Source: Sporosarcina sp. FSL K6-2383 (GTDB taxonomy: Bacteria > Bacillota > Bacilli > Bacillales_A > Planococcaceae). From it: 64,000 bases of DNA. The stretch covers positions 1,465,501 to 1,529,500 of the forward strand of contig NZ_CP152017.1 of assembly GCF_038618305.1 (NCBI RefSeq), read 5' to 3'. Under the pieces are notes generated by a model. It worked only from the letters and a program-made list of their open reading frames with translations, was not told the origin of the DNA and ran no database searches. The position numbers were made by a program, and so were the translations under genes. This document shows, in pieces, positions 32,238 to 40,254 of the stretch; position 1 is the first letter of the stretch, and each line of letters begins with the position of its first letter.

Positions 32238-32900
32238 TTACACAGGATTCGTCAAATTCTCCAATCGCTTCGTCAACCGTTCTCGCCAATCTTGCGCTAG
32301 TTCCTGAACCGCCAATACTTGCTGGATACCTTCAATATCCTTTGGGCGGTGGAAATAAAGTTGATTGGCAAAAAGGATAGAAACTTGTTGCGGATGTGAT
32401 TCCACTAATGTAATGGTCGAATCTTCGCGAACAATGCCTTCTTCAAGTACACGGCACAAATAACCCGTAAATCCTGTATCAACCATCCCTTTCATAAGGG
32501 GAGGCAGGTCAGTTCTTTTCGTAATCGTGCTGCATGGAATTCGGCCCTGTGTCACTTGGATCACAGCATCTCCAAGACGAAAAATATCTCCGATATGAAT
32601 GTCTTGTTCAAGCATATTCGTTACGGTTATATTTTCCCCGAAAGCCGCGCTTGGTAGGGGATTGTTAAACTGCTGCGCCCAATATGCATAGTGCTCGTAC
32701 GGATAGACACAAACAGCGCGGTCAAGCCCACCATGATGTTGTAAATCTGCTACGCCATCACCTCGAAATCCATCTTTCGCTAGAAAAACTTCCTCAACCG
32801 AATCTTTACAAATAGCCGTTTCTACTTCTTTGTCTTTACCGTAATTCATTTTTTTCGGTAAGCCGATGGAAAGGTTTTTTAATTCAATATTAGGTGTCAT
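32238..32900 (-). CDS. MOSC domain protein (YiiM/YflK-like)
   Basis: A 220-residue protein with a MOSC domain followed by a 3-alpha domain. These domains bind molybdenum cofactor or transfer sulfur; YiiM-type members act on N-hydroxylated compounds or have unknown substrates. Landmarks are DGFRGDGVADLQHHGGLDRA, VCVYPYEHYAYW, AAFGENITVTNM and HIGDIFRLGDAVIQVTQGR, with a conserved Cys in RIPCSTITKR. ATG 32900 (MTPNIELK) has AGCAGG upstream; the longer frame from 32969 has no clear ribosome-binding site. It stands alone. Confidence 0.83.
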   Translation of the reverse strand: MTPNIELKNLSIGLPKKMNYGKDKEVETAICKDSVEEVFLAKDGFRGDGVADLQHHGGLDRAVCVYPYEHYAYWAQQFNNPLPSAAFGENITVTNMLEQDIHIGDIFRLGDAVIQVTQGRIPCSTITKRTDLPPLMKGMVDTGFTGYLCRVLEEGIVREDSTITLVESHPQQVSILFANQLYFHRPKDIEGIQQVLAVQELAQDWRERLTKRLENLTNPV

Positions 32901-33125
32901 ATTATGTACCTGCTTTCTGCCGAATTCAACTTTTCTTATAATTAAACCACAGTAGAAGTTTGTTATCAAAATATTTAAAGAGTAGTTGTAAATTGTGTTG
33001 AATAAAAGTCCGACCAGTTGAAGATGAATGTCTTGGCACGAAGTGAAATGGATATGATATTGAGAAAGATGATGGAACTGTAGATAGGGATATAGTAATT
33101 TGCAGCATGCGAGGAGTTAAATATC

Positions 33126-33368
33126 ATGAAAGAATTCAAAATAACTTATTTTTTTGATGAAAATCATTACATCAGAAGATTTATTCATATGGAGTCAAAG
33201 GAAAGTGCAGAAGAGCTAATCCGAGGTGAACGGGATCAATATATATCGTTTTGGGATAGTAGGGAAATCTATCATGAATTAAATACACAAAACGTTCGGG
33301 TTGTTCAACTATCCGAGTATTTTAGAATTGATAAAAGTAATTCATCGGCGCCACTACCAAAATGTTAG
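33126..33368 (+). CDS. Small hypothetical protein
   Basis: An 80-residue acidic, soluble protein (MKEFKITYFFDENHYIRRF...) that I do not recognise. It has no signal peptide or membrane segment. GCGAGGAGTT stands about 7 nt before the ATG, which supports translation. The lysyl-tRNA synthetase T-box promoter starts just 14 bp after its stop, so it is a separate unit. Confidence 0.55.
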   Translation: MKEFKITYFFDENHYIRRFIHMESKESAEELIRGERDQYISFWDSREIYHELNTQNVRVVQLSEYFRIDKSNSSAPLPKC

Positions 33369-33381
33369 AAAAATTTAGTCC

Positions 33382-33410
33382 TTGACTATATGCGTGTCAA
33401 TAAATATAAT
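33382..33410 (+). promoter_or_regulatory. SigA promoter of the lysyl-tRNA synthetase T-box transcript
   Basis: TTGACT (33382-33387)-N17-TATAAT (33405-33410), just before the T-box leader. Confidence 0.8.
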
Positions 33411-33439
33411 AATAAAAATAATCAATGTATAATATAAAC

Positions 33440-33731
33440 TAACTGGCGATGAAGAGAAGAGTAATTGAGGCTAATTATTTTCAGAGAGCTCCGTTTGCTG
33501 TGAAGGAGTAATAATAACCTCAATGAAAAAAGACTTGGAGCTTCGTATGGAACTAAGTAACAAATCTTAGTCATCATGCGACGGGTTCTCCCGTTATAGA
33601 GATAGGGTATAATCGAACGTTGACGTACCCGAAGAGATTGGTATGGCAACATATCAATAAACTGAGGTGGTACCACGAAGTTCACAACTCTCGTCCTCAA
33701 GATAGATAATCTTGGGGGTGGGAGTTTTTTG
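33440..33731 (+). promoter_or_regulatory. Lysine T-box riboswitch
   Basis: T-box core AGGTGGTACCACG at 33665-33677. The probable specifier is AAG (Lys) at 33530-33532, placed before ACTTGGAGC as ATC is in the ileS leader; the overlapping AAA would also be Lys. The terminator is the stem from 33687 to 33725 (ACTC...CAAGAT with ATCTTG...GGGAGT) followed by six T. Confidence 0.9.
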
Positions 33732-33809
33732 TTGTTTATAAAGCTATGGATGGCTAGTTAGAAATATTTGGTGTCATCATGCTCGATAACAGAAAATGGA
33801 GTGGTAAAC

Positions 33810-35270
33810 ATGAGTAATGAACAAATGATTCATAGAAGAGAGAAATTAGATGTGATGCAATCGCGTGGCATTCCATTGCACCCTGAAAGTTTTCATACGA
33901 ATTATGAACTGTATGAAGCGGCAATGCTTGAGGATGGTATGAGCAACGTTCAAGTAGCTGGAAGAGTCATGAGTATTAGGTATTTTAGTAAATTATGTTT
34001 TATTACGATTTCAAACATACAAGGAAGTTTGCAACTTCTATTGAAGAAAGAAGAGGTTGGTGAGGAATCCTTTCAACTGTTCCATGAATTGCTAGATATA
34101 GGGGATTTTATCGGTGTGAAGGGGAAAATGTACAGCACGAAAACGCATGAGAAGACCCTTCGTATCGAGAGTTATGTATTTCTTGGGAAGTCAATACGTC
34201 CTCTTCCAGATAAATGGCATGGATTAAGCAATATAGATCTTCGCTATCGACAGCGCTATTTGGATGTCATCATGACAAAGGAGACACAAAATCGATTATT
34301 AGCTCGAACAAAAATGGTCAGTTCAATTCGCAGGTTCTTTGAGGATCAAAATTTCTTAGAGGTTGAAACGCCTGTTTTACAGCAAACGTCGTCTGGTGCA
34401 CTTGCAAAACCGTTTAAAACTTACCATAACTCCTTGGATTCTGAGTTTTACTTACGCATAGCCCCAGAAACTTATTTAAAAAGGCTAATTGTCGGTGGTT
34501 TTACGAAAGTATTTGAATTTGCAAGGTGTTTTAGAAATGAAGGGATAAGTCCTCAGCATCTTCAGGAATTCACAATGGTTGAAGGGTATGCTGCCTATTG
34601 GAACTATAAAGATACGATGAAGTTAATGCGTGAGATGATTTTGTATGTTTTGGATCGAACATTCGATACGACCATTTTAACTGTCCAAAGTCAATCGATT
34701 GATTTCTCATTAGAATGGGACGTCGTATCTTTCAGAGATCTGATTGTAAACGATACGGGGATTGATATAGATCTTTATCCAACTGTGCAAGAACTGTATG
34801 CAGAAACGAAAAGAAGAAATATCCTATTGGACCATTCGGATATTGAATCAATGGGGAGAGGAAATTTTATAGATCTTCTTTATAAAAAAATGTGTCGTCC
34901 ATATCTGATACGCCCGACGTTTCTAGTTCAGCACCCGATTGATTTATCACCGCTAGCTAGAGCAAATGATGATAATCCAGCTCTAACGGATCGTTTTCAG
35001 TTAGTGGTGAATGGGGCGGAAATCATAAATGCTTATTCAGAACTAGTCGATCCACTTGAACAAAGAAGGAGGTTGGAAACACAAGCACAGCTTAGGAACA
35101 ATGGAGATGTTGAGGCCATGGAGATGGATGAAGATTATCTAACTGCGATGGAATATGGCATGCCGCCTATTTCAGGTTGGGGATTCGGAATTGAACGATT
35201 GTTAATGGTGCTGAGTGATAGCGATAATATTAAGGATTGCGTGTTCTTTCCATTAACTAAAAAGCTATAG
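33810..35270 (+). CDS. Class II lysyl-tRNA synthetase, T-box-controlled divergent copy
   Basis: A 486-residue class II LysRS. An OB-fold anticodon domain (about residues 40-140) precedes the catalytic core with motif 1 (RTKMVSSIRRFFEDQNFLEVETP), motif 2 (FEFARCFRNEGISPQHLQEFTMVEGYA) and motif 3 (GWGFGIERLLMVL). The usual motif 2 and 3 forms are [22 protein letters not shown] and GLGIGIDRL, so this copy is diverged in the active-site surroundings, but NAYSEL is intact. It is far from the usual lysS neighbours and is driven by a lysine T-box, which suggests a second, inducible enzyme. ATG 33810 follows TGGAGTGG. Confidence 0.88.
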   Translation: MSNEQMIHRREKLDVMQSRGIPLHPESFHTNYELYEAAMLEDGMSNVQVAGRVMSIRYFSKLCFITISNIQGSLQLLLKKEEVGEESFQLFHELLDIGDFIGVKGKMYSTKTHEKTLRIESYVFLGKSIRPLPDKWHGLSNIDLRYRQRYLDVIMTKETQNRLLARTKMVSSIRRFFEDQNFLEVETPVLQQTSSGALAKPFKTYHNSLDSEFYLRIAPETYLKRLIVGGFTKVFEFARCFRNEGISPQHLQEFTMVEGYAAYWNYKDTMKLMREMILYVLDRTFDTTILTVQSQSIDFSLEWDVVSFRDLIVNDTGIDIDLYPTVQELYAETKRRNILLDHSDIESMGRGNFIDLLYKKMCRPYLIRPTFLVQHPIDLSPLARANDDNPALTDRFQLVVNGAEIINAYSELVDPLEQRRRLETQAQLRNNGDVEAMEMDEDYLTAMEYGMPPISGWGFGIERLLMVLSDSDNIKDCVFFPLTKKL

Positions 35271-35415
35271 AAGTTGAGTAACATTACTTTTTTCATGAGT
35301 GTATGGCACACAATCATAAAAGGTTAGCGTCGCTGACCAACAGCTTTATAGAGTATGTATCCTGATAAGGCTATATATTGGAAGGAGGCAGCTATTGAAA
35401 TAGGAGTGATAATGA

Positions 35416-35798
35416 GTGGAAGATACAAACCGAAAATTATGGCAGAGTTTTGACAACCTACAGAAGGCATTAAACCGTTTAGAAGAAGCCCTACATGAAG
35501 ATCAAGGGAATAGTCTCATCGTAGATGGAACGATTCAACGTTTTGAATTTACTGTTGGGATTTATTGAAAGATATTAAAAAATTATTACTCTGTGAAGAA
35601 ATAGAAGCGAAAACACCCCGTGAAACATTGAAAGAAGCCTATCAAGTAGGCTGGCTCCAAAATGAACGAGCATGGTTGCAAATGCTAAAATATCGAAATG
35701 AAGCCTCATATGCATACGAGGAAGAGATGGCACGGCGGATTTTACAAAACATTGTTGGGTATTATCCTGAAATGAAAAAGACATTTCATCAACTGTAG
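35416..35798 (+). pseudogene. HI0074-family nucleotidyltransferase substrate-binding (HEPN-like) protein, frameshifted
   Basis: From GTG 35416, behind TAGGAGTG, the frame reads LWQSFDNLQKALNRLEEALHE ... IQRFEFTVGIY and then hits TGA at 35566. The remainder continues in another frame from 35565 (KDIKKLLLCEEIEAKTPRETLKEAY ... YYPEMKKTFHQL). Family members read FEFTFELAWK here. Adding one G to make TGG restores both the tryptophan and the frame, so a single-base deletion is the simplest explanation. The joined product would be about 127 residues, normal for the family. These proteins pair with the MNT nucleotidyltransferase encoded just downstream. Confidence 0.8.
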
Positions 35799-35816
35799 AA
35801 AAATATCGGAAAGATT

Positions 35817-36002
35817 ATGATGCCAATGAATGAGTTGTTAGTGAAGCAACTTCGTGACATTGTCAGTCAGTATCCTGAAGTAGAGACCATTCTGTTATTT
35901 GGTTTGCGTGCTTATGGTGATTTTAATCGTTTATCTGATATTGATTTGGCGGTGAAGGCACCTGGATTGTCGGAGATGCAGTGGCTTTTGTTAGCAGAAT
36001 AA
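35817..36002 (+). pseudogene. MNT-type nucleotidyltransferase (HI0073/MntA-like), truncated
   Basis: The 61 residues cover only the front of a ~100-residue minimal nucleotidyltransferase: VETILLFGLRAYGDFNRLSDIDLAV. The nucleotide-binding motif GSRARGD is changed to GLRAYGD, losing the key serine, though the DID metal ligands remain. The frame stops at TAA (36000-36002) and would continue IDQCHKVL before another stop. With the frameshifted partner upstream, this is a decayed nucleotidyltransferase/HEPN pair. Confidence 0.72.
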
Positions 36003-36051
36003 ATAGATCAGTGTCATAAAGTTCTATAGTAGGCAGAAAGATTTGGGTGTT

Positions 36052-36172
36052 GGGCATAATATAGCCCTGTGCCGGTCATAAACTAGCTCAAGGCGGGCAT
36101 AACTTAGTCCGTGCCGGTCATAAACTGGCTTAAGACGGTCATAAAATGGTCCATGGCGGGCATAATGATGCG
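36052..36172. repeat. 21-bp tandem array, family GGKCATAA (6 units)
   Basis: Units begin GGGCATAA or GGTCATAA at 36052, 36074, 36095, 36116, 36137 and 36158 (21-bp spacing, first 22). The second half of each unit resembles CTAGYCCRTGSC. Same period as the GGTAG arrays, but a different sequence. It lies between the dead nucleotidyltransferase gene and the rqcH terminator. Confidence 0.9.
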
Positions 36173-36194
36173 TAAGTAGTAGTAGGAAATTTAA

Positions 36195-36236
36195 AAACAG
36201 CTGCTGATTTCTCGTGAAATAAATCAGCAGCTGCTT
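36195..36236 (-). terminator. Terminator of rqcH
   Basis: CAGCTGCTGATTT (36198-36210) pairs with AAATCAGCAGCTG (36221-36233). On the minus strand TTTTT follows. It starts within a few bases of the rqcH stop codon. Confidence 0.88.
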
Positions 36237-36238
36237 TA

Positions 36239-37930
36239 TTATTTTCGAAGCTTCATCACAACATCCTCATCAGGCGTCACAAACAACGTCTTCTGCTCAA
36301 AATAAATGACAAATCCAGGCTTTGACCCGTTCGGCTTTTTAACATGACGTACTTCCGTATAATCGACCGGTACAGATGATGAGCCGCGTGCTTTGCTGAA
36401 ATAAGCAGACAAAATAGCTGCTTCTCGAATCGTTTCTTCATCAGGATTTGTATCGTGAATCAATACATGTGATCCAGGAATGTCCTTCGTATGAAGCCAA
36501 GTTTGATCCCGCGCGGCAATCTTGAATGTTAAATAGTCATTTTGCTTATTGTTTTTACCGACTGAAATTTTCACGCCAGCGGATGATACATACGTTTCCG
36601 GTGCTGGTTTTTTCGGTTTGCTTTTCTTTTTCAGCTTGCGGGCCTTCAGAAAACCGAGTTCCGCAAGTTCTTCGCGTATTTCCTCGATATCCTCAGGGGA
36701 TGCTTGCATGACTTGCTGCTTAATCATTTCAAAGTAGGCGATATCTTCGGCGGCCTTTTCTAATTGCTCTGCAATCATAATGAGTGCTGTTTTTGCTTTC
36801 GCATAGCGGGAATAATAGCGCTGGGCATTATCAATCGGCGTTTTTCGTGGATCTAGCGGAATAGTTACCGTCGTTCCTTCTTCGTAATAATTGTCGACGA
36901 CCGCCTCCATCATCCCTTTTTGAAGCGCGTAACTATTGGCAGTCAGCAATTCACCGTACAACTGGAACGTTTCTAGTTTCCCAGCAGCATCTTGTTCCTT
37001 CGATAGTTTCTTAACTTTCAAATTCAGTTTAGCGATTTCATTATCAAGCCAACGTTCGAGATCCGCTGCCTGCGATTTGACACGCTCTCTTTCAGCCCGT
37101 GCAAAATAGACTTTATCTAATAAATCACCAAGTGTACCGTACTCAGCAATCGTCTTATCTGCATGTGATAACTTCGCTGCAGAAAACACCATTTTCGTCC
37201 CAATTTCTGCGATGTTCGGAGTACTTGCTCCCCCTTTAAATGAAGCAAGAAATGCTGTAAACACTGCAAATGTTTCATTTAAAGGGACGCCCTTCATTCT
37301 AAACAATAATTCCTCCGCGTGAATGGGTGAATATCCTGAAAGAGTTCCTACAATATCGCGGGCACTTTCAAACTGTGGGTATAGTGCATTAAATTGTTGT
37401 TCGGTCACGCTGAATGGATCCACTTTGTCTTGCGGTGGCGCAGGTATGAAAGGCTGTCCCGGTAGTATTGTACGATAGCTATTTACCGATGGCGGTAAAT
37501 GTTTCATGCTATCGACGATGATGTCACGATCTGGATCGACGATTAACAAGTTGCTATGCCGACCCATGATTTCGACGTACAATCTACGACTAATGTCATC
37601 GCCGATTTCATTCTTCGCCTGAATATCGAACGTAATGATGCGGTCAGTGCCAAATTGGTCAATAGCTGTAATGGTCCCGCCTTCCAAATGTTTGCGTAAC
37701 ACCATGCAAAACATCGGAGGTTCAGAAGGATTTGTAATCGCTTCTTCGGTTAGCTGGACGCGTGAATAGGATGAATGGATAGAAATAAGTAGCTTATGAT
37801 TTTTGCCTCCTGAGCGAATTAAGAATACTACTTCTTGTGCGTTAGGCTGATGAATTTTAGAAATGCGGCCATTTTTTAAAACTTGCAATTCTTGCACCAT
37901 AGCCGTGGTGAATAAACCGTCAAATGCCAT
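36239..37930 (-). CDS. rqcH: Ribosome quality control factor RqcH (NFACT family, YloA/FbpA)
   Basis: Binds stalled 50S-peptidyl-tRNA complexes and recruits tRNA-Ala to add C-terminal alanine tails; older annotations call it fibronectin-binding protein FbpA. The 563 residues comprise NFACT-N (MAFDGLFTTAMVQEL; conserved TDR in FGTDRIITFD; EIMGRHSNLLI), a coiled-coil middle (about 285-430) and the C-terminal NFACT-R/DUF814 domain (VSSAGVKISVGKNNKQNDYL, TWLHTKDIPGSHVLI). It is divergent from gmk. YlmH, the RqcP-like partner, is at 12336. Confidence 0.93.
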   Translation of the reverse strand: MAFDGLFTTAMVQELQVLKNGRISKIHQPNAQEVVFLIRSGGKNHKLLISIHSSYSRVQLTEEAITNPSEPPMFCMVLRKHLEGGTITAIDQFGTDRIITFDIQAKNEIGDDISRRLYVEIMGRHSNLLIVDPDRDIIVDSMKHLPPSVNSYRTILPGQPFIPAPPQDKVDPFSVTEQQFNALYPQFESARDIVGTLSGYSPIHAEELLFRMKGVPLNETFAVFTAFLASFKGGASTPNIAEIGTKMVFSAAKLSHADKTIAEYGTLGDLLDKVYFARAERERVKSQAADLERWLDNEIAKLNLKVKKLSKEQDAAGKLETFQLYGELLTANSYALQKGMMEAVVDNYYEEGTTVTIPLDPRKTPIDNAQRYYSRYAKAKTALIMIAEQLEKAAEDIAYFEMIKQQVMQASPEDIEEIREELAELGFLKARKLKKKSKPKKPAPETYVSSAGVKISVGKNNKQNDYLTFKIAARDQTWLHTKDIPGSHVLIHDTNPDEETIREAAILSAYFSKARGSSSVPVDYTEVRHVKKPNGSKPGFVIYFEQKTLFVTPDEDVVMKLRK

Positions 37931-37985
37931 ACTGATTCCTCTTTCAATTCGTTTTGTCCCATTTTACCACTCTATGGGTGTGGTA

Positions 37986-37994
37986 TGGTATAAT
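37986..37994 (+). promoter_or_regulatory. Extended -10 promoter of gmk
   Basis: TGGTATAAT at 37986-37994 is a perfect extended -10. No clear -35 is present. The leader before gmk would be about 85 nt. Confidence 0.6.
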
Positions 37995-38025
37995 ACAGAC
38001 ATATTGTTTTGATTTGAAAATTTGA

Positions 38026-38703
<678 letters not shown>

Positions 38704-38706
38704 ACT

Positions 38707-38931
38707 ATGTTAACACCAACACTGGATTCATTAAAAGAAAAAGTTGATTCTAAATACACACTCGTAACACTTGCTTCAAAACGTGCACGTGAAATGCAAG
38801 AAGAGGGAACAAGACTTCTCACTTCGTATAAATCACATAAAAATGTTGGTAAAGCACTTGAAGAAGTTGCAGCTGGCGTTTTGTCAAAAGCCAAACAAGA
38901 TGATTCAATTATCTACGAAGACGAAGTGTAA
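38707..38931 (+). CDS. rpoZ: DNA-directed RNA polymerase omega subunit
   Basis: The small polymerase subunit that folds around beta-prime, 74 residues. DSLKEKVDSKYTLVTLASKRAREMQ is the conserved core; NVGKALEEVAAG is the second helix. GGAAGGGGAATAAACT precedes the ATG. It is between gmk and coaBC, the usual order in Bacillales. Confidence 0.93.
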   Translation: MLTPTLDSLKEKVDSKYTLVTLASKRAREMQEEGTRLLTSYKSHKNVGKALEEVAAGVLSKAKQDDSIIYEDEV

Positions 38932-38976
38932 ACGAGTCAAGTCTTACCATGCGCCATCATTAAAATAAGCATACGC

Positions 38977-39014
38977 CATACTCCCTTAGAAACGAATTTT
39001 CTTTGGGAGTTTGT
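38977..39014 (+). terminator. Possible terminator after rpoZ
   Basis: ACTCCC and GGGAGT form the base of an A/T-rich hairpin followed by TTTGTCATTTT. coaBC starts about 25 bp later, so it may be partial or an attenuator. Confidence 0.5.
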
Positions 39015-39036
39015 CATTTTAGAAAGGATGAGAACC

Positions 39037-40254
39037 ATGCTGTTGAATAAAAAAATCCTCCTTTGTGTTACCGGTGGAATCGCAGTTTATAAAGCGGTTG
39101 CACTCGTTAGTAAGCTTTCGCAGGCAGGGGCGGATGTAAAAGTCATCATGACGGAGTCGGCACAGCAATTTGTCACCCCGCTAACCTTCCAAGCGATGTC
39201 TCGTAATGATGTGTTTTACGATACGTTTGATGAAAAAGATTCCGGAGTTATTGCGCATATCGACTTGGCCGACTGGGCTGATCTCGTAATAGTTGCACCG
39301 GCAACAGCAAATGTCATTGGGAAACTAGCAAACGGCATTGCAGATAATATGGTTACGACAACATTGTTAGCGACAACGGCAGAAGTGTGGATTGCACCTG
39401 CTATGAATGTTCATATGTATGAAAATAAAGCGGTTATACGAAATATTAATACTTTACACAAGGACGGTTATCGCTTCATTGAACCATCTGAGGGCTTTTT
39501 GGCCTGTGGCTATGTAGGAAAAGGACGTTTAGAAGAACCTGAAAAAATCGTAGAATTGATTAGAGAACGCTTTACGAAGTCCAAAGATCTTCCGTTAGCT
39601 GGAAAAAAAGTTGTTATAACGGCGGGGCCGACGCGTGAACGAATTGACCCAGTACGCTATGTGTCGAATTTCTCAAGTGGGAAAATGGGATATGCTATGG
39701 CGGAAGCAGCGGCTGCGTTGGGAGCAGAAACAGTGCTTATTTCTGGGCCAGTAGGACTTGCGAAACCGACGGGTATGACAGTTATCGACGTGGAAAGTGC
39801 GGCTGACATGCTGGAAGCTGTGCAAGCCCAGTTCGCTGATGCACATATTGTTGTCAAATCGGCAGCTGTTGCTGACTATCGCCCAAAGAATATTCATCCA
39901 GAAAAGATGAAAAAACAAGTGGGAGATTCGGTCATTGAACTCGAAAGAACGACTGATATTTTAAAAACAATGGGTGGATTGAAGACGCACCAAATTTTGG
40001 TGGGCTTTGCTGCGGAAACAAATAACGCTGTTGAGTATGGCATCGATAAGCTAGCGAGAAAAAATCTGGATTATATTATCGTCAATGATGTTACGGATCC
40101 AGATGCAGGATTTGGCAAAGATACAAATGTTGTCACACTGCTATCTAAACATGGGACACATCAGCCTTTCCATACAATGGCGAAAAAAGAATTGGCAAAG
40201 GTATTATTTGAAGCCATTTTACAAGAGGAAAGTGAACAACGCAATGATCGCTGA
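39037..40254 (+). CDS. coaBC: Bifunctional phosphopantothenoylcysteine decarboxylase/synthetase
   Basis: Makes 4'-phosphopantetheine for coenzyme A, 405 residues. The N-terminal flavoprotein CoaC half has TGGIAVYKA, APATANVIGKLANGIADN, PAMNVHMYEN and the catalytic Cys in ACGYVGKGRLEEP. The C-terminal CoaB half begins near GKKVVITAGPTRERIDPVRY and contains NFSSGKMGYAMAEAAA and VKSAAVADYRPK. ATG 39037 is chosen over 39028 because AAAGGATGAG is then well placed. It overlaps priA by 11 bp. Confidence 0.95.
   Translation: MLLNKKILLCVTGGIAVYKAVALVSKLSQAGADVKVIMTESAQQFVTPLTFQAMSRNDVFYDTFDEKDSGVIAHIDLADWADLVIVAPATANVIGKLANGIADNMVTTTLLATTAEVWIAPAMNVHMYENKAVIRNINTLHKDGYRFIEPSEGFLACGYVGKGRLEEPEKIVELIRERFTKSKDLPLAGKKVVITAGPTRERIDPVRYVSNFSSGKMGYAMAEAAAALGAETVLISGPVGLAKPTGMTVIDVESAADMLEAVQAQFADAHIVVKSAAVADYRPKNIHPEKMKKQVGDSVIELERTTDILKTMGGLKTHQILVGFAAETNNAVEYGIDKLARKNLDYIIVNDVTDPDAGFGKDTNVVTLLSKHGTHQPFHTMAKKELAKVLFEAILQEESEQRNDR

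Noticed and set aside
32043..32300. 85-residue plus-strand frame.
   Set aside because: It overlaps the terminator and the 3' end of the MOSC gene in antisense and shows no coding features.
35560..35570. Programmed frameshift in the HEPN-like gene.
   Set aside because: There is no slippery heptamer, and a single missing G restores a conserved tryptophan. The partner gene is also damaged, so mutation is the simpler reading.
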